From assembly GCA_002479765.1 (NCBI GenBank), contig DLOZ01000029.1, positions 1 through 58,781 of the forward strand: a stretch of DNA of 58,781 nt. The letters run 5' to 3'. Shown one piece after another: positions 16,212 through 24,978 of this stretch (position 1 is the stretch's first letter; every line of letters starts with the position of its first letter). Source of the stretch: Sphingomonadales bacterium UBA7471 (lineage in GTDB: Bacteria; Pseudomonadota; Alphaproteobacteria; Sphingomonadales; Sphingomonadaceae). A program made the position numbers and the translations under genes. Under the pieces are notes generated by a model. That model saw nothing but the letters and a program-made list of their open reading frames with translations, was not told the DNA's origin and searched no databases.

Positions 16212-16810
16212 GGGGTGAGGTTACGCATAGCATGGGCGATGGCGACGTTGCCTGCTTCCTCTGCGCCATCTGCGGCCGATAACCGCACAGCTTCGGCCTT
16301 GTTTTGACCAAGCTTTAACGTGCTGCGCCACGTGGTGATGTGCATTTCAAAACCGTAAATCCCGCGCAGCATTTTTTCAAACATGCCGTCGGCCATTTTC
16401 GCGCGTGTCCAAACGGGTTTGGGCGCCAGCTTCAATTCTTGATGATGTGACAGCGCGTCCGATTGGGCAATTAACGCCGCTTCGTCCATTTTCCGGACAG
16501 AGCCCACAAGCTCAATCGCCACATAATTCCATGTCGGCACCTGGTCAGGAATGCCGTAATAATCCGGGCTGATATACCCGTCCGGCCCGTTGATGACGAA
16601 CAACGCCTCTGCGCCGTCTAGATAGCGCGCTATCGCATTGTTGCGCGCCATATGGAAACCGATGCGATCATCGTCCAGAAATACAAATGGCAGATGCGCG
16701 ACATGTGGCCCATCGGGGGTATTCAGGAATAGCATGCCAAAGCTGATATCCTTGGCCAAAGCGCGCATGGCGTCGCGATCTTCCCAACGAAATGCAGCAT
16801 TGGGATGCAT
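16208..16810 (-). CDS. PaiB-like FMN-binding protein
   Basis: A 200-aa protein of the PaiB family (split-barrel FMN-binding fold), annotated as negative transcriptional regulators after Bacillus PaiB. Diagnostic stretches are GPHVAHLPFVFLDDD near residue 33, SPDYYGIPDQVPTWNYVAIE near 80 and IYGFEMHITTWRSTLKLGQNK near 150. Whether it regulates genes here or has an enzymatic FMN role cannot be told; no HTH is visible. In the leftward overlapping cluster from crcB to ATP12. Confidence 0.83.
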   Translation of the reverse strand: MHPNAAFRWEDRDAMRALAKDISFGMLFLNTPDGPHVAHLPFVFLDDDRIGFHMARNNAIARYLDGAEALFVINGPDGYISPDYYGIPDQVPTWNYVAIELVGSVRKMDEAALIAQSDALSHHQELKLAPKPVWTRAKMADGMFEKMLRGIYGFEMHITTWRSTLKLGQNKAEAVRLSAADGAEEAGNVAIAHAMRNLTP

Positions 16811-18045
16811 CAGGGCTTACCCTTTGACGTGACCTTCTTCCCGGCCGGTTTTTTGCTGACGGCTTTTTTGATCACGGGCTTTTTGGCGGCGATTTTTTTG
16901 CCAGCGGCCATTTGGCTGCGCTTGGTGGTTTTGGGCTTGTCCGACACGGACCCCCGCGCGCGGCGTTCGCCCTTGCGCTCCTTGCGCGCGGATTTGGCGA
17001 TATTGGCGGCAACGCGCTTTTTGCCTTCCGCCGTTTCGCTGAATTTGGGTGCATCCAGCACCAGTGCATCGCCCATGTCTATGTCGAAGCCCAAATCTTC
17101 AAAGCTCGATTGCATATGAGGGGGCAAATCGGCGCGCACGTCAATCTGGTGCCCGGATGGATGGTCGATGCGGATGCGGCGCGCGTGCAAATGCATTTTG
17201 CGGCTGATCGTGCCTGTCAGAAAGGCGTCCTTGCCGCCATATTTGCCGTCGCCAACAATCGGGTGGCCAATCGCGGCCATGTGGACGCGCAACTGGTGGG
17301 TGCGGCCGGTATAAGGTTGCAATTCAACCCATGCGGTGGCGTTTCCGGCGCGTTCGACGATGCGATAGCGGGTGCGGGCCGACTGGCCGTCCTTTTCATC
17401 GACATGCATTTTCTCGCCGCCGCTGCCGGGCTGCTTGCCAATCGGCAGGTCGATAAAACCATCGGCGATGTCAGGCACGCCAACGACCAACGCCCAATAG
17501 ACCTTGCGCGCGGTGCGTGAGGAAAATGCCTTGGCAAAATGCCCTGCCGACCGCGAGGTGCGCGCCAGCAAAAGCGCGCCCGACGTGTCCTTGTCCAAAC
17601 GGTGCACCAGCTTTGGCCGGTTATCGAGTTCAAATCCTAAGGCGTCGAGCAAACCATCAACATGGTTCTCGGTCTTGGTGCCGCCCTGCGTCGCGAGGCC
17701 AGCGGGTTTGTTGATCACCAGCGCGGCGTCATCCTTGTGGATCACCATGCTCAGCGCAAATTCCATTTCGTCTTCGGTCAGATCGCGGCGCTTGCGCACC
17801 GGACGCGCGCTGGAGGATGCCGACACATCGGCAGGCGGCACGCGCAGCGTTTGCCCCGCCAACAGCCGGTCGCCCGGCGCCGCGCGCTTGCCATCAACGC
17901 GCAACTGCCCCGTGCGCGCCCAACGCGACACGATGTTGAACGATGCGTCGGGCAAATGCCGTTTGAACCAACGGTCCAGGCGAATGCCATCATCATCAGG
18001 GGCGACGACGAATTGCCGAATGCCTTTTTCGTCGTGCTTACTCAT
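16810..18045 (-). CDS. RluA-family 23S rRNA pseudouridine synthase with Lys-rich tail
   Basis: Isomerises specific uridines in rRNA (RluC/RluD-like). An N-terminal S4 RNA-binding domain (RLDRWFKRHLPDASFNIVSRW, about 19-70) precedes the catalytic domain with the Asp in HRLDKDTSGALLLAR. The last roughly 60 residues are an unusual Lys/Ala/Arg-rich low-complexity tail (for example AKKPVIKKAVSKKPAGKK) likely to bind nucleic acid. The ATG at 18045 overlaps the crcB stop as ATGA; a TTG two codons upstream is the other start. Site specificity not assignable. Confidence 0.9.
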   Translation of the reverse strand: MSKHDEKGIRQFVVAPDDDGIRLDRWFKRHLPDASFNIVSRWARTGQLRVDGKRAAPGDRLLAGQTLRVPPADVSASSSARPVRKRRDLTEDEMEFALSMVIHKDDAALVINKPAGLATQGGTKTENHVDGLLDALGFELDNRPKLVHRLDKDTSGALLLARTSRSAGHFAKAFSSRTARKVYWALVVGVPDIADGFIDLPIGKQPGSGGEKMHVDEKDGQSARTRYRIVERAGNATAWVELQPYTGRTHQLRVHMAAIGHPIVGDGKYGGKDAFLTGTISRKMHLHARRIRIDHPSGHQIDVRADLPPHMQSSFEDLGFDIDMGDALVLDAPKFSETAEGKKRVAANIAKSARKERKGERRARGSVSDKPKTTKRSQMAAGKKIAAKKPVIKKAVSKKPAGKKVTSKGKP

Positions 18046-18419
18046 GTCCAAATTGTCCTTGCCAGCATCATTCCGGCGAAGACCGCACCCAATGCCAATA
18101 TTACCGAAACCGCGGCATATGCCGCCGCCATCATGCCCTGCCCGCGTTGCACCATTTGCGCCATTTCAAGGCTGAAGGCGCTGAACGTCGTAAAGCCGCC
18201 CAAAACACCCACACCCAAAAACAGACGCAAGGGCTCTGCGGCTCCATCGCCGCGCACCAGCCATGCCGCCAGCAACCCCATGGCCAGCCCGCCAATCAGG
18301 TTTGCGGCAAAGGTCGGCCATGGCCAACCCCCGACATTCATGGGCAGCGCACGCGACAGTCCATAGCGCAGTGCTGCACCGATCGCTCCGCCGGACATGA
18401 CAAGGATTACGGGATTCAT
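18042..18419 (-). CDS. crcB: fluoride channel/exporter CrcB (Fluc)
   Basis: Dual-topology small membrane protein that expels fluoride. It has four hydrophobic helices in 125 aa, GGAIGAALRYGLSR at the N-terminus, the conserved NLIGGLAMGL with Asn, and GGFTTFSAFSLE with the polar Thr/Ser track and Phe box. First gene of the leftward cluster, overlapping the pseudouridine synthase gene. No fluoride riboswitch was recognised in the roughly 150 bp upstream. Confidence 0.93.
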   Translation of the reverse strand: MNPVILVMSGGAIGAALRYGLSRALPMNVGGWPWPTFAANLIGGLAMGLLAAWLVRGDGAAEPLRLFLGVGVLGGFTTFSAFSLEMAQMVQRGQGMMAAAYAAVSVILALGAVFAGMMLARTIWT

Positions 18420-18576
18420 CGCCCCGGCTGTAGCGGCGCTTGCGCGGAAAAGCCAGCCAAACCAATGCGCGCGGCTGAACCAGCTTGCGTGCGAAAGGCG
18501 CGGCGGACGGAAGTGTTAGAGCGCAAGGTGCACCTATGTTAAGGACGCCGGCAACATTCTCTCCAAAGGACAGCCC

Positions 18577-18762
18577 ATGATCCCGTTCGTTATGATGACC
18601 GACAATCGCGGCCAGCGCATATCGGTGAACCCCGAAATCGTCCAATTCGTCCGCACCGCCGACAATGCCGATAATGAATGCCTGATCGTCTTTGGTAAGG
18701 ATCAGCTGCTGCGCGTGCGCGGCACGTTGGACGAGGTTACCGATCTTTTGCGGCAGGGATAA
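18577..18762 (+). CDS. small conserved-looking protein, unknown
   Basis: A 61-aa soluble protein beginning MIPFVMMTDNRGQRISVNPE and ending EVTDLLRQG, with predicted beta strands around LIVFGKDQLLRVRG. The layout (short strand, 'NPEIVQFV', strand, 'GTLDEV') recalls FlbD-like or other tiny regulators, but the likeness is weak. AAAGGA precedes the start by 9 bases. It stands alone, divergent from crcB. Confidence 0.55.
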   Translation: MIPFVMMTDNRGQRISVNPEIVQFVRTADNADNECLIVFGKDQLLRVRGTLDEVTDLLRQG

Positions 18763-18786
18763 ATGCATGATATTTATGCAACTTCA

Positions 18787-18808
18787 TGTAACATTATGTA
18801 AAAATATA
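18787..18808 (+). promoter_or_regulatory. TGTAACAT-N-ATGTAAA motif, copy 1
   Basis: AT-rich motif upstream of the cyclic-di-GMP gene. It is centred on ACAT-T-ATGT and runs into AAAATATA. A nearly identical string lies at 29460-29480 upstream of the HEPN module. It may be a protein-binding site or a UP-like promoter element; this is a pattern match only. Confidence 0.35.
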
Positions 18809-18916
18809 CGTTTTCCGTAGCGCGACAGTCATTAGCAACATGTTAACCAAAGCCGTTTAAATTCAGCCACATGGGATGAGGTGCACCCGCCTGCACATTG
18901 GCGTTGATTGGTAACG

Positions 18917-21091
18917 ATGGCTATTTCGCGTTTATTAAAAAGCTTTTCGGGTGGTGATGCTGCGGCCGTCATTACGCCTGCCGACATAAACCGGCGCCTC
19001 GAAATTCTCGACGACTTCGAACATGCAGGCATTGGCTGGCTATGGGCGACCGATGCCCAAGGCCGGTTGATCTATATCTCCGAAAACGCGGCTGAAAAGC
19101 TGAACCGGCCCGTGCAGGAATTGCTCGCGCACCCCATCACGCAGTTGTTTGAAACCGACGCCTCGACGCCCGGGGAGCGTTCGGAAAGGCCGCTGAATTT
19201 TCAGCTGACCGCACGCAACAGGATCGTCGACCAAACGGTGCGCTTTACCCTCAGCCAACCACAGGGCCGTGGCCGGCAAACATGGTGGTCGCTATCGGGC
19301 CATCCGAAGTTCGACAAAGCCGGCATGTTCCAGGGCTATCGCGGCAGCGCAAAGGACATCACCATCGAACATGAGCGCAAGCTTGTGGACTCGCGCCTTG
19401 CTGAATTTGACTCGCTCACGGGCCTTGCGAACCGCCACCGCATGGACAAAAAGCTGGAGAGCACGCTCGCCGCGTATAAGTCCACCAAGCGCAGCTGCGC
19501 GCTGATGATGCTTGACCTCGACCGGTTCAAAGTCGTCAACGATACGCTTGGCCATACGGCGGGTGATACGTTGCTGCGCCAGGTGGCCCGCCGCCTTGAA
19601 CGCGCTGTCGGCAGCACGGGCGAGATCGGCCGCCTGGGTGGCGATGAATTCCAGATCATCCTTCCCGACTGTGACGATCGCGGCAAGCTGGGCGAACTGT
19701 CGAACAAGCTCATCCAGATTCTCTCGCAACCCTACATCATCGACGACAAGCGCGCGACCATCGGCATCTCGATCGGCATTGCCATTTCGCCCTTTGACGG
19801 CGTTGACAAGTTGGACCTTGTCGACAATGCCGACCTTGCGCTGTACGCCGCAAAGAACGGCGGACGGGGGCAATTCCGCTTTTACGCCGCCCATTTGAAA
19901 GACGAAGCCGCTGAACGCAGCTTGCTTGAAGACGGCCTGCGCGATGCCCTCGCCAATGATGCGCTGACGCTGCATTACCAACCGGTCGTCCGCACCGATG
20001 ACAATATGGTGGTCGCATTCGAAGCATTGATGCGCTGGGACCACCCCGATCGCGGGCCGATAAGCCCCAGCGTCTTTGTGCCAATTGCCGAGGAATCCGA
20101 CCTTATCAACAGCATTGGCGCATGGGCGCTGAACAGGGCGTGCATGGACGCGATGGCGTGGCCCAAATCGGTGCGCGTCGCCGTCAATGTCTCCGCCGCC
20201 CAATTTGCGCACTCGGATCTTATCGATACCGTCGCGCATGCCCTGCGGACGTCCGGGCTTGACCCCGACCGTCTGGAACTTGAGCTCACCGAAAGCGTGT
20301 TCATGGGCGATTTTGAGACCATTGACGACATCTTCCGCGCGCTCAAAGACCTTGGCGTTCGCCTTGCGCTCGATGACTTCGGCACCGGCTATTCGTCCTT
20401 AAGCTATTTGCGCTCCGCCCCGTTTGACAAGATCAAGGTCGACCGAACCTTTGTCGAAGGCTGCACGCAAAAGGACCAGAACAGCGCCAAAATCATCGCC
20501 GCGATCATCAGCCTGTCCGATGCATTGGGCATGGAAACCACGGTCGAAGGCGTAGAGGCATTTGACCAGCTTGAAGTGGTGCGCGGCATGAACGCGCGCC
20601 TTATCCAAGGGTGGATTTACGCAAAGGCGATGGATCAGGAAACGCTGCTGGCCCGCATGGCGAACGGCGAATTGCGCATCATCCCCGACGGCCCGCTGCG
20701 CCACCGCCCCGAACGCCGTTCGGTGTTCCGCCGCATTGGCATCATCCATGACGACCACCGTTATGAAGCCTTGATGCGCAACCTGTCGAAAACCGGCGCG
20801 CTCATCGATGGTTTGTTGAACGTCCCCGAAGGCACCCACCTGGTGCTCGATTTATGCGAAGGGCAATTGGTCGTGTGCACGGTAACCCACGCGCAGGACG
20901 CGATGATCGCAGTCGAATTTGAAACCCCGTTGGTCAGCGATGGCGCAGGCGGCCTGTGCACGCGCCACCGCGTTTCGTCCTATCTCTTGGCCAGCGTCGC
21001 CCAAGCCAATGACGACACCCCCAAAAGCAAACCGCAATTCATTCAAGTCGCCGCGATCAGCAACCCGGCGACGATGCATTTCCGCGACTAG
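18917..21091 (+). CDS. PAS-GGDEF-EAL-PilZ cyclic-di-GMP signalling protein
   Basis: A 724-aa cytoplasmic protein with four modules: a PAS-like sensor (about 20-150), GGDEF (about 160-320; RLGGDEFQ intact), EAL (about 340-590; EALMRW, NVSA, ELTES, DDFGTGYSS and KVDRTFV intact) and a C-terminal PilZ-type domain (RRSVFRR, then NLSKTGALI). The RxxD inhibitory site five residues before GGDEF is not seen. All EAL catalytic residues are present, so phosphodiesterase activity is likely; cyclase activity is possible. The ATG at 18917 is preferred over a TTG at 18908. No membrane helix. Confidence 0.9.
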   Translation: MAISRLLKSFSGGDAAAVITPADINRRLEILDDFEHAGIGWLWATDAQGRLIYISENAAEKLNRPVQELLAHPITQLFETDASTPGERSERPLNFQLTARNRIVDQTVRFTLSQPQGRGRQTWWSLSGHPKFDKAGMFQGYRGSAKDITIEHERKLVDSRLAEFDSLTGLANRHRMDKKLESTLAAYKSTKRSCALMMLDLDRFKVVNDTLGHTAGDTLLRQVARRLERAVGSTGEIGRLGGDEFQIILPDCDDRGKLGELSNKLIQILSQPYIIDDKRATIGISIGIAISPFDGVDKLDLVDNADLALYAAKNGGRGQFRFYAAHLKDEAAERSLLEDGLRDALANDALTLHYQPVVRTDDNMVVAFEALMRWDHPDRGPISPSVFVPIAEESDLINSIGAWALNRACMDAMAWPKSVRVAVNVSAAQFAHSDLIDTVAHALRTSGLDPDRLELELTESVFMGDFETIDDIFRALKDLGVRLALDDFGTGYSSLSYLRSAPFDKIKVDRTFVEGCTQKDQNSAKIIAAIISLSDALGMETTVEGVEAFDQLEVVRGMNARLIQGWIYAKAMDQETLLARMANGELRIIPDGPLRHRPERRSVFRRIGIIHDDHRYEALMRNLSKTGALIDGLLNVPEGTHLVLDLCEGQLVVCTVTHAQDAMIAVEFETPLVSDGAGGLCTRHRVSSYLLASVAQANDDTPKSKPQFIQVAAISNPATMHFRD

Positions 21092-21117
21092 GGTCAGGCC
21101 CCTCGGGTCAGGCCCCT
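21091..21117 (+). repeat. 13-bp tandem duplication at a stop codon
   Basis: GGGTCAGGCCCCT occurs twice (21091-21103 and 21105-21117) separated by one C, directly after the stop of the cyclic-di-GMP gene and running into the stop of the convergent HTH gene. It looks like a local slippage duplication. Confidence 0.7.
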
Positions 21118-21850
21118 AATCATCAAACAGCTCGTCAGGGCCCACCAATCCCGACGCAACCAGCACCGCCATGGACTGGTTCGGCCACCCGTCAGGCAGC
21201 GGTTGATGACAGGTCGGGCATGCCACGCCCTGCCGCCCATATTCTTTCAACCGGTTGCGGATTTCGGTCAGCTTGGCGATAAACTTATCCTTCGATGTTT
21301 CGGGGTCCTCAATCTCGATCTTCCGCCCATAATCGTCAAAGCGCTTGTGCCGTTGCCATTCGTCAAAGCTCAATACATCATCGGGCAATTTGCCCCCCGG
21401 CAGCGCGCCCGTCCCCGCCATATCGCCGCGTTTGAGCAACAGGCCAAGGATCGCGTCCGACGGCGTAATCCGCCGTTCATATTCCTGCCCGCCGCGGATG
21501 ATCACGGTCTCCCGCCCCTCCACCGCGCGCTTATAGGCAATCGCCAATAACCCCTGCCCCGCCCGGTCCAGCGCATCCTCCCACGCTTGCGCGAATAACG
21601 GAAAGCGCCGCTTCATCCGGTACGCCGCCGCATTGGAAACCCCCGCCACCCGCGCCGCATCGCGCACACAACCGGTATGGCCCAAGGCATCAAAAAAGCG
21701 CTGCGTCCGCTCCTCGGTCCACCCGTCATGCCGCACGCGCAATCCGGGCATCAACCGGTTGCGGTTCACCCGTGGCCCGGACGGAATGCGCTGCGCCGAA
21801 TCGGGCAATATTGTCAAAACAAGGTCAGAAGCGTCGGATTTGCGTGCCAT
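21116..21850 (-). CDS. terminase-small-subunit-like HTH protein
   Basis: A 244-aa protein with a central HTH of the kind seen in phage terminase small subunits (TEERTQRFFDALGHTGCVRDAARVAGVSNAAAYRMKRR, roughly 44-80, here given in pieces of the motif: FFDALGHTG, DAARVAGVS, AAYRMKRRFP). The rest is charged and ends with a Cys pair (CPTCH) and an acidic tail. Similar stand-alone genes occur in sphingomonad genomes without a large terminase subunit; none is nearby. It may be a domesticated phage gene. The function is unknown. It borders the accessory region. Confidence 0.6.
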   Translation of the reverse strand: MARKSDASDLVLTILPDSAQRIPSGPRVNRNRLMPGLRVRHDGWTEERTQRFFDALGHTGCVRDAARVAGVSNAAAYRMKRRFPLFAQAWEDALDRAGQGLLAIAYKRAVEGRETVIIRGGQEYERRITPSDAILGLLLKRGDMAGTGALPGGKLPDDVLSFDEWQRHKRFDDYGRKIEIEDPETSKDKFIAKLTEIRNRLKEYGRQGVACPTCHQPLPDGWPNQSMAVLVASGLVGPDELFDD

Positions 21851-21934
21851 ATAAACTCCATTGGTTCATTATATGAAATATAATAACCTATTTGGAATAT
21901 TGTAGGAAAGCGGTTCCTGCGCTATCGCACCAAC

Positions 21935-22207
21935 ATGGCTGCCCCCACATTGACCCCGCAAGCGATCACCGCGCTGATATCCGACCGGAACGAGCTATCG
22001 CTGCGCGTGGTGCCGGGGGCAAAGGTTGAAAAGGCCGCGATTGAAAACGGCACACTCAAAATCTGGCTCCGCACCGCACCGGAGGATGGCAAGGCCAACA
22101 AGGCCGTGCTGGCGATCTTGGCCAAGCTGTTGGGGATATCCATCAGCCAGTTGGAAATCACCCACGGCCAAACCGCGCGGGACAAAAGGGTGCGGGTTTT
22201 GGTGTGA
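21935..22207 (+). CDS. DUF167 (YggU-like) family protein, full length
   Basis: A 90-aa protein of the DUF167 fold, with LSLRVVPGAKVEKAAIENG and the conserved APEDGKANKAVLAILAKLLG helix. Function in bacteria is unknown. The last 45 codons recur with about ten differences, mostly silent, at 29178-29312, 7 kb downstream. The gene therefore marks the left edge of the accessory segment. Confidence 0.85.
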   Translation: MAAPTLTPQAITALISDRNELSLRVVPGAKVEKAAIENGTLKIWLRTAPEDGKANKAVLAILAKLLGISISQLEITHGQTARDKRVRVLV

Positions 22208-22332
22208 GCGAAGGGCTTTGTTCCCACCCTGAACTTGACCCAATGTTACGGCAAAGTCTATGTTCAGCGGACATTTCCGATTTGGCCGATATCACCCCGC
22301 GAAGTCGGCTTGCCTGATCCCCTCATCTATAT

Positions 22333-24735
22333 ATGGTGAAGTATAGATTTGTTTCGCGACTATGGGGGACCTTCTTGCACACCACTCTCGCCAGCGGCCT
22401 GTTGGCCGGTGCAATCCTTGTCCTTGCCATGCCCGCCATGGCGGAAAAGGTACCTGTAGCCAATGGAGTTGCTGAGATTATCATCGTCACTGCTCGGCAG
22501 CGGCCTGAAAATGCACAGGATGTTCCCGCCGCGTTGTCCGTAGTTGGGAGCAATTGGCTCGAGCAGTCCTACACGCTCAATACCCAGGGGCTAACCACGC
22601 TGGTTCCTGCGCTCAACTACTCCTCGGCCAACCCGCGCAACACGGCCTTCACCATTCGCGGACTCGGATCGACTGTGGTCGCGGTGAGCCAGGCCAACGA
22701 CGGGCTCGAACCGGGTGTTGGCTACTATGTGGACGGAGTCTACCATGCGCGCCCCGCGGCCGCGGCCTTCGACTTTTCCGATATTGACAGGATCGAGGTA
22801 CTGCGCGGGCCGCAGGGGACGCTCTTCGGCAAGAACACAACGGCGGGCGCGATCAACATCGTTTCGCAGGCACCCAGCTTTACCAGCGCCGCGAATGTGG
22901 AGCTGAGCGTGGGCGAGCGGCGCTTCGTGCAGGCGCGCGTTTCGGCGACGGGGCCGCTAGCAGGCGACACGCTGGCGTACCGCCTGTCCGGCACTGTGAC
23001 CCGCCGCGACGGGGTGCTGCGCAACGTGCGTACAGGGCAGGATCAAAACACGCTCGGCACGCAGGCAGTGCGCGGGCAGGTGCTGTGGCAGCCATCGCGC
23101 GATTTCAGGTTCAAATTGATCGCCGACTTTGCCAACTTCGGCAGCGAGTGCTGCACACAGGTCTACTTGCGCGTCGGCACCAGCCTGCGTGCGACCGGAC
23201 GCCAATTCCCGGCACTTGCGGCAGCGGCAGGCTACACCCCCGCCAGCACCAATCCCTATGACCGGTTCACCGATATCGACGCGCCGCTTGCCGTGAAGAC
23301 CAGCGAGGGTGGCATCGCCGGCACCGCGGACTGGAACGTCGGACCCGCCACGATCACTTCGGTCAGCGCATGGCGATTCTGGAACTGGGATGCAGCAAAT
23401 GACCGGGACTATACCGGCCTGCCGATCCAGCTGATCCAGCGCATCCCTTCACGGCAGGACCAGATCAGCCAGGAACTGCGCTTCGTTTCCAATGGCGACC
23501 ATGCACTGCGTTATGTCGCGGGACTTTACTATTTCCGGCAGGTGCTGACCGGCCATCCCAACAGCGTCTATGGCCCCTATGGTGCTCCGTGGCTGATCGG
23601 TAGCACAACGGGCGCAAGCGCGATGCCGGTGCCGATGAACTTGCTCGACGGATATGGGCAGACCGGCGACACCCGCTTTGCCGTAGACAGCTATGCTGGC
23701 TTTGCCGAAGTGAATTGGCGCATCCTGCCCCGCCTGACGGTCACGGGCGGCCTGCGCTATACGCAGGAGGACAAGCAGGGCGACTACAAAACCACAGTGT
23801 TCGGCGGGCTTGCGACCAATAGCACCGCGCTTAACAGTGCCAAGCTGAGCGTGCTGCGGCCGCAAAGCTATTCGGCGCGCGACCGTGACGGCAGCCTCTC
23901 AGGGCGGGCCAATCTGGCATGGAAGCCGGTGGATGTGGTGCGGCTCTACGCCAGCTTCGCCCGGGGCTTCAAATCGGGCGGTATCAACATGTCGGGCCTG
24001 CCGCTCGATGCGGACAACCAGCCGACGCTTTCTACCGCCGTGGTCAGGCCTGAACGCAACACGACATGGGAAGCCGGGATCAAGGCCGAACTGTGGGACC
24101 AGCGCCTCACGCTCAACCTTGCCGCCTATCACACCACATTGCGTAACTTTCAGGCAACCGTGGTCGATTCGAGTCAGACCGTGGCGCTGCGCGGCTATCT
24201 TTCCAACATTCCCGAAGTGCGGGTGAAAGGCATCGAGGCCGACGCAGCGCTGCGGCTGGGGGCGCTAACGCTGACGGGCGCGTTGGCCTATGGTGACGGC
24301 ACCTACACCAGATACCCCGCTGGGCCGTGCCCGCTGGAGGTCCAAACATCGACGACCGCAGCGTGCGATCTTACCGGCAAGCCGCTTGCCGGCCTGCCGC
24401 GCTGGTCAGAGACCTTGAGCGTGGACTATGCCCTACCGCTGGCCGGCGGCTCACTGGTGCTCCACGCCGATAGCAACTGGCGCAGCGGCTACTTCGGCGA
24501 TCCCACCTTGTCGCAATACACTTGGATCGAAGGCTACAACTTGACCAACGCGCGCATCGGCTATCGGCAGGAAGACGCGCAAGGCAACGGCTGGGAGATT
24601 GCCATCTTCGCGCGTAACCTGCTGGGCGCGAACTACATCCAGAACCTGACCATTCAGGCGGGCAATTCCGGGCTGATCCTTGGCACGCCTAGCGATCCGC
24701 GCACGATAGGCCTAACATTCAGGCTGCGACGGTAG
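22333..24735 (+). CDS. TonB-dependent outer-membrane receptor 1
   Basis: An 800-aa gated outer-membrane porin for energised uptake of an unknown ligand. A signal peptide (cut after AMPAMA, about 37), a TonB-box-like EIIIVTARQ at 48-56, a plug with GVGYYVDGVYH and IEVLRGPQGTLFGKNTTAGAINI at about 132-180, and a 22-strand barrel ending in FRLRR. It is conspicuously GC-rich with different codon use from the second receptor 3 kb downstream, suggesting separate origins. No strong ribosome binding site precedes the ATG at 22333. No nearby gene reveals the ligand. Confidence 0.92.
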   Translation: MVKYRFVSRLWGTFLHTTLASGLLAGAILVLAMPAMAEKVPVANGVAEIIIVTARQRPENAQDVPAALSVVGSNWLEQSYTLNTQGLTTLVPALNYSSANPRNTAFTIRGLGSTVVAVSQANDGLEPGVGYYVDGVYHARPAAAAFDFSDIDRIEVLRGPQGTLFGKNTTAGAINIVSQAPSFTSAANVELSVGERRFVQARVSATGPLAGDTLAYRLSGTVTRRDGVLRNVRTGQDQNTLGTQAVRGQVLWQPSRDFRFKLIADFANFGSECCTQVYLRVGTSLRATGRQFPALAAAAGYTPASTNPYDRFTDIDAPLAVKTSEGGIAGTADWNVGPATITSVSAWRFWNWDAANDRDYTGLPIQLIQRIPSRQDQISQELRFVSNGDHALRYVAGLYYFRQVLTGHPNSVYGPYGAPWLIGSTTGASAMPVPMNLLDGYGQTGDTRFAVDSYAGFAEVNWRILPRLTVTGGLRYTQEDKQGDYKTTVFGGLATNSTALNSAKLSVLRPQSYSARDRDGSLSGRANLAWKPVDVVRLYASFARGFKSGGINMSGLPLDADNQPTLSTAVVRPERNTTWEAGIKAELWDQRLTLNLAAYHTTLRNFQATVVDSSQTVALRGYLSNIPEVRVKGIEADAALRLGALTLTGALAYGDGTYTRYPAGPCPLEVQTSTTAACDLTGKPLAGLPRWSETLSVDYALPLAGGSLVLHADSNWRSGYFGDPTLSQYTWIEGYNLTNARIGYRQEDAQGNGWEIAIFARNLLGANYIQNLTIQAGNSGLILGTPSDPRTIGLTFRLRR

Positions 24736-24830
24736 GCCCGTCGGCCGCTACCGCATTGCGAAGCCAGAAGGGCGGGGTGCAGGGGCAGCAGCGTTGGGTT
24801 TGCCTCCGTGCCTCCCCGCGCCCAAAATCC

Positions 24831-24871
24831 CCCCTCCACCCTCCGGCCATTTTTCCCGATGAAAATTGGCA
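24831..24871 (+). repeat. C-rich repeat family D, copy 1
   Basis: CCCCTCCACCCTCCGGCCAT followed by TTTTCCC and, further on, TTGGCA. A similar string, matching at most positions over 26 bases, lies at 28684-28726. The two flank the receptor 2-SurE pair. Confidence 0.4.
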
Positions 24872-24978
24872 CTTATGTGACAGCGATATGGCCAGTGGCT
24901 GGAAATTTGAAATATTTCCAACACGCCAGAGTCTTTCTGACGAACTAATCCGCCCCCAAATCAACGGGGTGATTATTT

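Noticed and set aside
18420..18576. Fluoride riboswitch upstream of crcB
   Set aside because: I looked for the conserved core of that riboswitch and did not see it in the gap.
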